Shown here piece after piece: positions 25,522-33,436 of a stretch of DNA of 64,000 nt. Both the position numbers and the translations under genes were made by a program. Within the stretch, counting starts at the first letter, position 1; each line of letters starts with the position of its first letter. This DNA is from Rhodobacteraceae bacterium Alg231-30 (GTDB taxonomy: Bacteria; Pseudomonadota; Alphaproteobacteria; Rhodobacterales; Rhodobacteraceae): contig FREU01000004.1 in the NCBI GenBank assembly GCA_900143615.1, positions 1 through 64,000 on the forward strand. The letters run 5' to 3'. The notes under the pieces were generated by a model, which did no database searches, was not told the origin of the DNA, and saw nothing but the letters and a program-made list of their open reading frames with translations.

Positions 25522-26280
25522 ATGCACGAACCCGATATCTCTGTTGTTGTTCCCGCCAAAAATGAGGAACTCAATCTTCCAACGCTGATCAACGGCATCG
25601 CCGATGCTTTTGAAAACAGCGCTGAGTCCATCGAAATCATCATCGTGGATGATGCGTCAGACGATGGCACTTTGACTACGCTGGAAGAGATGCAGAAAGA
25701 AATGCCGATCCTGCGTGTTTTGCGTCACCCTGTGTCTGGGGGTCAAAGTGCCGCTGTGAATTCAGGAGCACGGGCTGCTAAGGGGCGTTTTATCTGCACA
25801 TTGGATGGAGACGGGCAAAACCCGCCTTCCGAGTTGCCCAAGCTGGTTGCGCCACTGCTTGCGCCTGACGCGCCTGAAACTCTTGGCTTGGTCGCTGGGC
25901 AGCGCGTGAACAGACAGGACACAATGTCCAAAAAGCTGGCCTCTAAATTTGCCAATGGCATTCGCTCATTTGTGCTCAAGGACAAGACACGCGACACGGG
26001 TTGCGGTCTCAAGGCGTTTCGCCGCGCAGCTTATCTTGAACTGCCCTATTTTGATCACATGCACCGTTATCTGCCTGCATTGTTCTCCATGAACGGCTGG
26101 GATGTGGCGCATGTGGATGTGTCACATAAGGCTCGTGAGGCTGGGGATTCGAAGTATTCAAACCTGCAACGCGGATTGGTCGGCTTGGTTGATTTGTTTG
26201 GCGTGGCCTGGCTCATCCGGCGGCGCAAAAAGGCGCAACCAACCGAAATTGAGCACTCACAACGGAATGGATCGCTCTGA
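25522..26280 (+). CDS. Family 2 glycosyltransferase (ArnC / dolichyl-phosphate mannosyltransferase-like)
   Basis: 252-residue GT2 enzyme. DISVVVPAKNEELNLP and IIIVDDASDDGTL form the nucleotide-sugar site, TLDGDGQNPP holds the DxD motif, and RDTGCGLKAFRR with YLPALFSMNGWDVAHVDVSH matches the polyprenyl-phosphate glycosyltransferase branch. It probably charges undecaprenyl phosphate with a sugar. The start is ATG 25522; the ATG at 25483 lacks support. The stop overlaps the LAB_N start as TGATGG. Three following genes complete a plausible lipid-sugar transfer system. Confidence 0.87.
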   Translation: MHEPDISVVVPAKNEELNLPTLINGIADAFENSAESIEIIIVDDASDDGTLTTLEEMQKEMPILRVLRHPVSGGQSAAVNSGARAAKGRFICTLDGDGQNPPSELPKLVAPLLAPDAPETLGLVAGQRVNRQDTMSKKLASKFANGIRSFVLKDKTRDTGCGLKAFRRAAYLELPYFDHMHRYLPALFSMNGWDVAHVDVSHKAREAGDSKYSNLQRGLVGLVDLFGVAWLIRRRKKAQPTEIEHSQRNGSL

Positions 26281-26591
26281 TGGAATGGCTGCTGTCCTTT
26301 CTTCGCGTGGAAAACTGGGTTGAGTTCTGGTGGGTCATCTTTGGTCTGTTCGGCCAGCTGATGTTTACCGGACGGTTTCTGGTGCAATGGATCGCCTCGG
26401 AACGCGCGCGCCGATCAACCATTCCTTTGGCTTTCTGGTATTTCTCTCTGGCGGGGGGGATCATTCTGTTCACCTATGCGCTTTACCGCCAAGATCCGGT
26501 TTTCATCCTTGGTCAATCGATGGGGCTGTTTATATACTCGCGTAACCTGTACCTAATTTACCAAGAGCGCCGGGAAAATGGCTCCAACTAA
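26280..26591 (+). CDS. LAB_N domain small membrane protein
   Basis: 103 residues with three hydrophobic helices, matching the lipid-A-disaccharide-synthase N-terminal-like domain (LAB_N, PF07578): WWVIFGLFGQLMFTGRFLVQW, IASERARRSTIPLAFWYFS and GQSMGLFIYSRNLYLIY are diagnostic. Stand-alone LAB_N proteins commonly sit between a GT2 and a GT39 gene, and a role in moving the lipid-linked sugar across the membrane, in place of ArnE/ArnF, has been suggested. The gene overlaps its upstream neighbour by 1 bp and its downstream neighbour by 14 bp. Confidence 0.88.
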   Translation: MEWLLSFLRVENWVEFWWVIFGLFGQLMFTGRFLVQWIASERARRSTIPLAFWYFSLAGGIILFTYALYRQDPVFILGQSMGLFIYSRNLYLIYQERRENGSN

Positions 26592-28032
26592 AACCAGCCT
26601 TTGGTTCATGCCCGCGCTGATTGGCGTCGGTTTGATCACGCTGACCCGCATTCTTGTGCTTTGGGTCAGCCCAACCGATCTCTATGTCGACGAGTCCCAA
26701 TATTGGCTTTGGGGCCAAGATATGGATTTTGGATACTATTCCAAACCTCCAATGATTGGGTGGGTTCTGCGGGCCTTTGACGAGATGGCAGCCCAACGCA
26801 GCGCCTTTACTGTCCGCCTCCCCGCACCGCTGTTTCACGGCGCGACCGCGCTAATCCTTGGCGCCTGGGCGCAGCGCTTTCTGCCAGAGAGGCCCTGGGC
26901 CGGTTTTTGGGTCGCGATGACCTATCTCAGCTTGCCGATTGTGGCTGTGGGCAGTTTCCTGATCTCGACCGACACAATTATGGCCCCCTTTCTTTCGGGG
27001 GCTTTGCTGTTCTATTGGCGGATTTGCGAAGGCGGCTCGGCACGACACGCCGTCGCGGGCGGCGTTTTGTTGGGACTAGGTTTCCTGTCAAAATACGCCG
27101 CAGTTTATTTCCTGCCCGGTGCGATTATCGCCTATATCCTGTTCCCATCCATGCGCCCCAATGCGCGGCTGTTGGGCCTATATGCGCTGGCCTTTTTGCT
27201 GGCAGCTTCGCCAAACATCATCTGGAACATCGCCAACGATCTCACAACCGTCAGCCACACAATGGACAACATTGGTTGGGTCAAAGAAGAGAGCGTCGGG
27301 CCAACGCTTAACTTTGCTGGTTTCTTTGAATTCACCCTCTCGCAATTTGCCGTCTTTGGTCCTGTCTTCATGGGCATTTGGCTGATCGCGCTGTTTTCCG
27401 CAGCCCCTGGTCGGCGTCGCGCTCTGCTTTGGTTTTCAATTCCTGTCTGGTCGATCGTTCTGCTGCAAGCCCTGTTGTCGCGCGCCTATGCAAACTGGGC
27501 GTTTGCGGCCATTTTGCCCGCCACGTTAATCGTTGTTTTGTGGGCTCTTGAGCGGCGGCGGTTGCGCCTGCTGTGGTCCGGCCTAGCCATCAACCTCGCG
27601 ATTTGCCTGATCATTCCCGCGCTCGTGGTCTTTCCGATGGCTTTTAAGTCCGGTGACGGACAGCCCGTCGCCAAACGGTATATCAACGTCGCCGCCATCA
27701 GCCATGCAGCCTTTGATCTTGCGCACGAAAACGGCCTGAAAACTGTGGTTGCATCCAATCGTGGTATCTTGGCTGATTTCTTCTTTACCGGCGCTGAGAG
27801 TGATCTAAATCTCCATTCCACACCGCCCAAAGGCCCGCCGCGCCACTATTATGAACAAGAAAAATTCCTACCTGCCGATTTGTCTGGGGACGTGCTCTAT
27901 GTCAGCTATGGCGGCTCGCTAAGCTGTGACGGCCAGACAATTGAGCCTGTGGCAGATCTGGCTCAGGGTATTGGAACCTGGTCAAATCGCGCCCTACCCG
28001 CCTATATCGTTGACGCCGAGTGTTTGAGATGA
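26578..28032 (+). CDS. Family 39 glycosyltransferase (ArnT-like)
   Basis: 484-residue polytopic membrane glycosyltransferase. The first periplasmic loop carries the catalytic acidic motif DLYVDESQYW and FGYYSKPPMIGW, as in ArnT/PMT enzymes that transfer a sugar from a polyprenyl phosphate to lipid A or protein. About eleven helices follow, then a C-terminal soluble domain (about residues 370-484). It should act on the periplasmic face. Translational coupling to LAB_N and PAP2 genes (14-bp and 4-bp overlaps) supports a single pathway. The acceptor, lipid A or another envelope molecule, is not established. Confidence 0.87.
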   Translation: MAPTKTSLWFMPALIGVGLITLTRILVLWVSPTDLYVDESQYWLWGQDMDFGYYSKPPMIGWVLRAFDEMAAQRSAFTVRLPAPLFHGATALILGAWAQRFLPERPWAGFWVAMTYLSLPIVAVGSFLISTDTIMAPFLSGALLFYWRICEGGSARHAVAGGVLLGLGFLSKYAAVYFLPGAIIAYILFPSMRPNARLLGLYALAFLLAASPNIIWNIANDLTTVSHTMDNIGWVKEESVGPTLNFAGFFEFTLSQFAVFGPVFMGIWLIALFSAAPGRRRALLWFSIPVWSIVLLQALLSRAYANWAFAAILPATLIVVLWALERRRLRLLWSGLAINLAICLIIPALVVFPMAFKSGDGQPVAKRYINVAAISHAAFDLAHENGLKTVVASNRGILADFFFTGAESDLNLHSTPPKGPPRHYYEQEKFLPADLSGDVLYVSYGGSLSCDGQTIEPVADLAQGIGTWSNRALPAYIVDAECLR

Positions 28033-28718
28033 GCGCGAACCGGAAAGCCTTGCGAGACTGCGTGGTCTTGCTGGCCATTATGATGATGATCTTCACCGCT
28101 TGGCCCAGCCTGGATATTTGGGCTTCCAGCCTGTTTTTCTCATCTTCTGATGGTTTCTGGCTCGCGCGCCTGCACTGGATCGACGTGTTGCGAGAAACAA
28201 TTTGGCTGCTGATCATCCTAGGCTTTGTCGGGGCCTTGGGCATGCTTGTCTTCACCAAGGTTTTTCGCTCGACAGCCCCAGTTCTGGACAAGGTTTGGGA
28301 AGTGATCGTGCTGACATATCTGGCAGGACCGATCATCCTCGTTGACGCGATCCTAAAGCGTTACTGGGGCCGCGCACGCCCATCAACTGTCGAAGAGTTT
28401 GGCGGACCGTTGGACTTCACTCCAGCCTTTATGATTTCGGACCAATGCCCCAAAAACTGTTCGTTTGTGTCTGGCGAGGGATCGGGCGTCACCGCGTTAT
28501 TGATCGCGGTCCTACTGGTCACCCGCAACATGGTGCCAAGCAAATATTCACGTTTGATAACCATTGGCGCGTTCGCTGTGGCGGCAACAGGGCTGAGTCT
28601 GCGCATCGTGATGGGACGGCATTTCCTGTCAGACACCGTGTTTGCGGTGTTGTTTGTCACGCTGATCGCTTTGGGATTGCTACAACTCAAACGCTACAAA
28701 AATCTCAGGCTATTCTAA
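28029..28718 (+). CDS. PAP2-family membrane phosphatase
   Basis: 229-residue membrane phosphatase with five or six helices. Motif 1 is KRYWGRARP and motif 3 is RIVMGRHFLSD. Motif 2 reads CSFVSGEGSG, with Glu where most PAP2 enzymes have His (SGH); this occurs in some LpxE/LpxF-like relatives. Likely substrates are lipid A phosphates, undecaprenyl pyrophosphate or a lipid phosphate released by the GT39 step. The start is ATG 28029, overlapping the GT39 stop by 4 bp. It is convergent with rppH (3-bp gap). Confidence 0.85.
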   Translation: MSANRKALRDCVVLLAIMMMIFTAWPSLDIWASSLFFSSSDGFWLARLHWIDVLRETIWLLIILGFVGALGMLVFTKVFRSTAPVLDKVWEVIVLTYLAGPIILVDAILKRYWGRARPSTVEEFGGPLDFTPAFMISDQCPKNCSFVSGEGSGVTALLIAVLLVTRNMVPSKYSRLITIGAFAVAATGLSLRIVMGRHFLSDTVFAVLFVTLIALGLLQLKRYKNLRLF

Positions 28719-28721
28719 CGC

Positions 28722-29204
28722 TTAAAGACACTCAGAGAATTCCGCGAGCACCTGTTCGTACACAGCGCGTTTGAACGGCACGATGGCGCCCACCAATTGA
28801 TCAACGGGCAGCCAGCACCATTCGGAAAACTCTTGATGGTCAACCTCGATATTGACCTGAGAGTCTGTGCCATGAAAACGCATCAAGAACCACTTCTGCT
28901 CTTGGCCGCGATAGCGCCCTTTCCAAATTCGCGGCACGATGTCATGTGGCAAATCATACGCGACCCAGCCATCTGTTTCGGCGATCATCGTTACCAGATC
29001 AGGTGAAACGCCTGTCTCTTCCTCAAGCTCACGTAAGGCTGCGTCTTGCGGGCTCTCGCCTTTGTCGATCCCACCCTGCGGCATCTGCCATGCCGGTGTT
29101 TCACTGTCCAATCTTTGGCCAACAAAAACGCGGCCGTCCGCGTTGATCAACATCACACCAACATTGCGACGGTACGGCAATTTTGCGATTTCTTCAGGGG
29201 TCAT
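28722..29204 (-). CDS. rppH: RNA pyrophosphohydrolase
   Basis: 160-residue Nudix hydrolase that removes pyrophosphate from triphosphorylated RNA 5' ends and starts mRNA decay. The Nudix box is intact ([22 protein letters not shown], in two parts around residues 43-64), with the RppH-type N-terminus [20 protein letters not shown] and the C-terminal [21 protein letters not shown]. It is the last gene of the minus-strand gpmI-envC-ctpA-rppH order that is common in this group, separated from ctpA by a terminator. Confidence 0.95.
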   Translation of the reverse strand: MTPEEIAKLPYRRNVGVMLINADGRVFVGQRLDSETPAWQMPQGGIDKGESPQDAALRELEEETGVSPDLVTMIAETDGWVAYDLPHDIVPRIWKGRYRGQEQKWFLMRFHGTDSQVNIEVDHQEFSEWCWLPVDQLVGAIVPFKRAVYEQVLAEFSECL

Positions 29205-29285
29205 GGATTTACCTCATGTCTTGGCACTTCTGTCCTAGCCAAACGACACTACTGGTGCAATCACATCACTTGTAAACCGCGCATA

Positions 29286-29313
29286 AAAAAAGCGCCCCTA
29301 GGGGCGCTTTTCT
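29286..29313 (-). terminator. Intrinsic terminator after ctpA
   Basis: AAGCGCCCC (29290-29298) pairs with GGGGCGCTT (29301-29309) around a 2-nt centre. On the minus strand a run of T (plus A at 29285-29291) follows the stem. It ends the gpmI-envC-ctpA transcript. Confidence 0.88.
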
Positions 29314-29332
29314 CAAAGTTTGTGAGGATATC

Positions 29333-30670
29333 TTACTCGGCGGTCGCGATGGCGGACAACCCTTTCAGGATATCGATCGCATAAGCCAACTGATAGTCTT
29401 GCTCGCGCAGCTCTGCAGCCGCTTGTGCCTTGGCGCGATCTTCTTCGATCTGACGCACCTCGTCTTCGGTCAGGCTGTCGTTGTTCAGGCTTCCACGCAA
29501 ATCAGCTTCGCCATTAAAGCGGCGGCTCGTGTTTTCGTCTTCCTCTTCCTCATCGACGCGGCGGCGCGGTTGTTCAACAACGATATCGGGGCTCACGCCC
29601 AGCGCCTGAATAGAACGGCCAGATGGTGTGTAGTAGCGCGCTGTGGTCAGGCGCATCGCACCTTCGCCACGCAGAGGCATCACAGTTTGAACAGAGCCTT
29701 TGCCAAAGCTCTTGGTCCCCACAACAATCGCACGACGGTGATCTTGCAAAGCGCCTGCAACAATCTCAGACGCAGACGCAGAACCGCCGTTGATGAGAAC
29801 CACGATAGGCTTACCCTCAGCCAAGTCACCGGGTGCAGCATTGTAGCGCTCGCCATCTTCAGGGTTGCGGCCGCGGGTCGAGACGATTTCGCCTTTTTCA
29901 AGGAAGCTGTCGGACACCGAAATCGCCTGCGTCAGCAAACCACCTGGGTTATTGCGCAAGTCCAGAACAATACCGTTCACATTCTCCATGCCGCCCAGCT
30001 CTTCGACCTCTTTGGCAAAGTTGGCTTCCAGATTGGATGTGGTTTGGTCGTTAAAGGTTGTAACACGCATCACCACTGTGTTGCCTTCGGTGCGAGAACG
30101 CACGGCGGTCAATTTGATCGTGTCGCGGACGATGGTCACATCAAACGGCTCAGTTTCGCCATCGCGCACAATTGTGATGACAATTTCAGACCCGACAGGC
30201 CCGCGCATTTTCTCGACAGCCTGATCAAGCGTCAGGCCCAGCACGCTTTCACCATCGACATGTGTGATGAAATCACCTGCTTCAACCCCAGCTTCATCGG
30301 CAGGTGTCTCATCAATCGGCGACACGACTTTGACAAAACCTTCCTCTTGGGTGACTTCGATACCCAGACCACCAAACTCTCCGCGCGTCTGCACGCGCAT
30401 GTCTTCGGCATCGTCGGGAGATAGATATGATGAATGTGGATCTAGCGACGTCAGCATTCCGTTGATCGCAGCTTCGATCAGATCAGCCTCATCGACATCT
30501 TCGACATATTGCACACGGATGCGCTCAAAAATATCGCCAAACAGGTCTAGCTGCTCATAGACATTTGTCTTGCGCGCGCTTTCCTCGGCCAACAGTGGCC
30601 CCGCCACCTGGGTTGTCACCACCAATCCGGCCAGTACACCACCTGCGGCCGCCGCGAAGAACTTCTTCAT
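29333..30670 (-). CDS. ctpA: Carboxy-terminal processing peptidase (S41)
   Basis: 445-residue periplasmic serine protease. After an N-terminal signal or anchor helix comes a PDZ domain (about residues 85-170, FGGLGIEVTQEEGFVKVVSP), then the S41 catalytic domain with GGSASASEIVAGAL (Ser nucleophile) and GTKSFGKGSVQTV (Lys general base). The C-terminal region is acidic and charged (EEEEDENTSRRFN). CtpA enzymes trim C-termini and regulate peptidoglycan hydrolases. It lies 3 bp downstream of envC, consistent with joint control of cell-wall cutting. Confidence 0.95.
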   Translation of the reverse strand: MKKFFAAAAGGVLAGLVVTTQVAGPLLAEESARKTNVYEQLDLFGDIFERIRVQYVEDVDEADLIEAAINGMLTSLDPHSSYLSPDDAEDMRVQTRGEFGGLGIEVTQEEGFVKVVSPIDETPADEAGVEAGDFITHVDGESVLGLTLDQAVEKMRGPVGSEIVITIVRDGETEPFDVTIVRDTIKLTAVRSRTEGNTVVMRVTTFNDQTTSNLEANFAKEVEELGGMENVNGIVLDLRNNPGGLLTQAISVSDSFLEKGEIVSTRGRNPEDGERYNAAPGDLAEGKPIVVLINGGSASASEIVAGALQDHRRAIVVGTKSFGKGSVQTVMPLRGEGAMRLTTARYYTPSGRSIQALGVSPDIVVEQPRRRVDEEEEDENTSRRFNGEADLRGSLNNDSLTEDEVRQIEEDRAKAQAAAELREQDYQLAYAIDILKGLSAIATAE

Positions 30671-30673
30671 CGT

Positions 30674-31822
30674 TTATCCATCCTTGTTCGTTCGGAACCA
30701 CTTTTCCGGGTCCACAGGCGCTTTGCCTTCTCTGACTTCTATATAGAGCGTTTCTGTGCGGCCATGACCAGAGCCATCACTTGACTGTGACAGGATTGTA
30801 CCGATTTCGGGATCGTTTCCGCCCATCAAACCAACTGGCGCGCCCTCTGGCAGCACCTGCCCTGCCTCACCAAACACCTGTTCCATTCCGGCCAAGACAA
30901 AAAGCAGCCCCGGTTGTGGCTCGAGAATCATCACATTGCCAAAATCCAACAGTGGTCCACGATACCGTATCGTTGCTGCGGTTGGACTTACCACCAATGC
31001 GTTTGCCCGCGTCGCCAGCACCAATCCTGGGCGGCGAATACCGGCAGCGTCGGCCTCATTCGCTACGCGTAGAATTTGGGCTTCGACGGGTAAATCAATC
31101 TCGCCTTTGCGTTGCATGACATCTGGCAAGTCAATTTCACGCATGCCTTCGACCTGCAAATCAACCAATGCGCTGGCGAAACCTTCCAGTGTTTCCGTGG
31201 AAGCTATCAATAGGGCGGTCTGAACCGCGTCTTCCTCAAACCGTTTCGGCAGGTCTGTTCGATCCGAGATCGCTTTGCTTAGTCTGGTGCGCGCATCTTG
31301 CACACCAGCCAGCCCGTCTTGAAGAGTTTCCGCGGCACCCTCCTGAAGACTGCGCAGAATTGTAACTTCTTCTAAATCCCGACGCAAATTTGCAGCTTCT
31401 GCTTCCAGCGCGGGCGTCACATCAGCCAAAATCATACCAGATCGCGCGGTTCCTGTTGGACCACCCGGATGCAACAGCAACACCGGCGGAGGACCCGCCC
31501 CCATGGATTGCAGCGCCCCCAGCAGTTTAGCGATCTCCACCTCCTGCGCCTTTAGTTGCTTTGAAAGTTGTGCCTCACGAATAGCCGCACGTCTTAGTCC
31601 TGCACGTAAGGCCGTAAGCCCTGCTTCGTAAGCATGGACAACTTCGGTCAGAGCAGACACTCGATCCCGCGATTTTTGGGCCTTGGACAAGCTAACAGTG
31701 GCAGCCTCAAGTTGAGAGGCCGCTTCACGCGCCGCAGTTGCCGGGTCAACTTCTGCCCAAACCGGCGTACCGCCGAGCGTAAGCACCAGACATGCCGACA
31801 GAAGCTGGGCGCGCAAACTCAT
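30674..31822 (-). CDS. envC: EnvC-type murein hydrolase activator (degenerate LytM)
   Basis: 382 residues: signal peptide (LLSACLVLTLGGTPVWA), long coiled coil (about residues 25-200) and a C-terminal M23/LytM domain. The HxxxD and HxH zinc ligands of active M23 enzymes are not seen, as in E. coli EnvC, which activates amidases at the septum rather than cutting itself. The start overlaps the gpmI stop as TAATG. Confidence 0.88.
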   Translation of the reverse strand: MSLRAQLLSACLVLTLGGTPVWAEVDPATAAREAASQLEAATVSLSKAQKSRDRVSALTEVVHAYEAGLTALRAGLRRAAIREAQLSKQLKAQEVEIAKLLGALQSMGAGPPPVLLLHPGGPTGTARSGMILADVTPALEAEAANLRRDLEEVTILRSLQEGAAETLQDGLAGVQDARTRLSKAISDRTDLPKRFEEDAVQTALLIASTETLEGFASALVDLQVEGMREIDLPDVMQRKGEIDLPVEAQILRVANEADAAGIRRPGLVLATRANALVVSPTAATIRYRGPLLDFGNVMILEPQPGLLFVLAGMEQVFGEAGQVLPEGAPVGLMGGNDPEIGTILSQSSDGSGHGRTETLYIEVREGKAPVDPEKWFRTNKDG

Positions 31823-33342
31823 TAACCTATCAAACTCTTGCCGGTCATCTCGGCTGGCGGCTCAATATCCATAAGTTTAAGCAGTGTCGGCGCCAGGTCA
31901 GCCAAGCGTCCTTTGTGCAAAACCGCCCCTTCTGGCCCGTTCACAAGGATCACAGGCACCGGATTGGTGGTGTGCGCCGTATGTGGTCCCCCTGTTTGGG
32001 GATCCACCATGGTTTCGCAATTGCCATGGTCGGCGGTGACAATCATCGCCCCACCCACTTTTTCCAGTGCGGCACGTACTTTGCCAAGCCCTTGATCTAC
32101 TGCAGAACATGCAGCCATTGCAGCTTTAAGGCTACCGGTGTGGCCAACCATGTCAGGATTTGCGTAATTGGTCACGATCAGGTCATAGCCCGCTTCAATT
32201 GCCGCAACGAACTTCTCTGTGACCTCAGTGGACGACATCTCGGGTTGCAAATCATAAGTCGCCACTTTGGGCGATTTGGGCATAAAGCGATCTTCGCCGT
32301 CTGACGGGGTTTCCTCGCCGCCATTTAGAAAGAACGTTACATGAGGGTATTTTTCGGTCTCGGCCAAACGAAACTGAGTCTTGCCGTGTTTGGCCACCCA
32401 TTCACCCAAAGTGTTTACGATTTCCTGCTTGGGATAGGCTGTGGTCATGTAGGCGTTATGCGCAACCGAATAGTCGACCATTCCCAAAAGCGCCGCCAGC
32501 TTTGGCCGCGCTCCTATGTCAAACTCTGCAAACGTCGGATCGCCAATTGCGGCAAGAATTTCGCGTGCACGATCAGCACGGAAATTCACAAAAAACACAC
32601 CATCGCCTTCTGCGATTCCGCTGTAGTCTCCGACAACAAACGGTTGGATGAATTCGTCGGTTTTCCCAGCATCATAATTCGCCTTGATACCGTCCAGCGT
32701 GGAAGGCTGGCTGTCTGCTTTGCCTAAAACAGACGCATCATAGGCCTGAGAAACACGCTCCCATCGGGTGTCGCGATCCATCGCATAGTACCGACCGGAT
32801 ACCGACACGATACTGGCACCTTGAGGTAAGGATTTTTCAAAGACCGCAACCTGATCCAAGGCTGAATCAGGTGCCACGTCGCGCCCATCAGTGATGACAT
32901 GCATGGCAACCTTGAGGCCTTGGTCCGTCAACGCCTGACAGGCCGCCAAAAGATGATCGCTATGCGCATGCACGCCTCCATCCGAGGTCAGCCCCATAAC
33001 ATGTGCCACCCCACCGGAGGCTTTCATTTTTTTGACAAAATCAAGCAGGGCGGCATTGTCAAAAAACGATCCGTCTTCAATCGCCAGATCAATCTGGCCC
33101 AAATCCATTGCCACCACACGCCCTGCGCCGATGTTGGTGTGGCCAACCTCGGAATTTCCCATTTGGCCGCTTGGCAAACCAACATCCGGCCCGTGCGTGA
33201 TAAGCGTGGCATTCGGGCACCCTGCCATCATTGCATCAAAGTTTGGCGTGTCTGCTTGGTATGGTGCATTGGACTCTGTCTCCTCAGACAGACCCCAGCC
33301 GTCCAGAATGCATAAAACGACAGGTTTGGGCGTGATCATCAA
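31822..33342 (-). CDS. gpmI: 2,3-bisphosphoglycerate-independent phosphoglycerate mutase
   Basis: 506-residue glycolytic enzyme that interconverts 3- and 2-phosphoglycerate using manganese. PVVLCILDGWGLSEETESNA, the phosphoserine loop GQMGNSEVGHTNIGAGRVV, SDGGVHAHSDHLLA, HVITDGRDV and the C-terminal VTADHGNCETMVD are all intact, so it should be active. It is the first gene of the gpmI-envC-ctpA operon. Confidence 0.97.
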   Translation of the reverse strand: MMITPKPVVLCILDGWGLSEETESNAPYQADTPNFDAMMAGCPNATLITHGPDVGLPSGQMGNSEVGHTNIGAGRVVAMDLGQIDLAIEDGSFFDNAALLDFVKKMKASGGVAHVMGLTSDGGVHAHSDHLLAACQALTDQGLKVAMHVITDGRDVAPDSALDQVAVFEKSLPQGASIVSVSGRYYAMDRDTRWERVSQAYDASVLGKADSQPSTLDGIKANYDAGKTDEFIQPFVVGDYSGIAEGDGVFFVNFRADRAREILAAIGDPTFAEFDIGARPKLAALLGMVDYSVAHNAYMTTAYPKQEIVNTLGEWVAKHGKTQFRLAETEKYPHVTFFLNGGEETPSDGEDRFMPKSPKVATYDLQPEMSSTEVTEKFVAAIEAGYDLIVTNYANPDMVGHTGSLKAAMAACSAVDQGLGKVRAALEKVGGAMIVTADHGNCETMVDPQTGGPHTAHTTNPVPVILVNGPEGAVLHKGRLADLAPTLLKLMDIEPPAEMTGKSLIG

Positions 33343-33436
33343 AAGCTCTCCGTAGATGTCGCAAGACTTCTAGCCTGCGCACCCAAACGGGGGAACCGCC
33401 TTTTTGCGGCAAACGTCCATATAGTGCGATCAAGTC

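Noticed and set aside
32791-32812. Two 11-bp units like the tandem motif (CCGACCGGATA, CCGACACGATA) inside gpmI
   Set aside because: They encode the conserved GRYYAMDRD region of GpmI and are explained by protein conservation.
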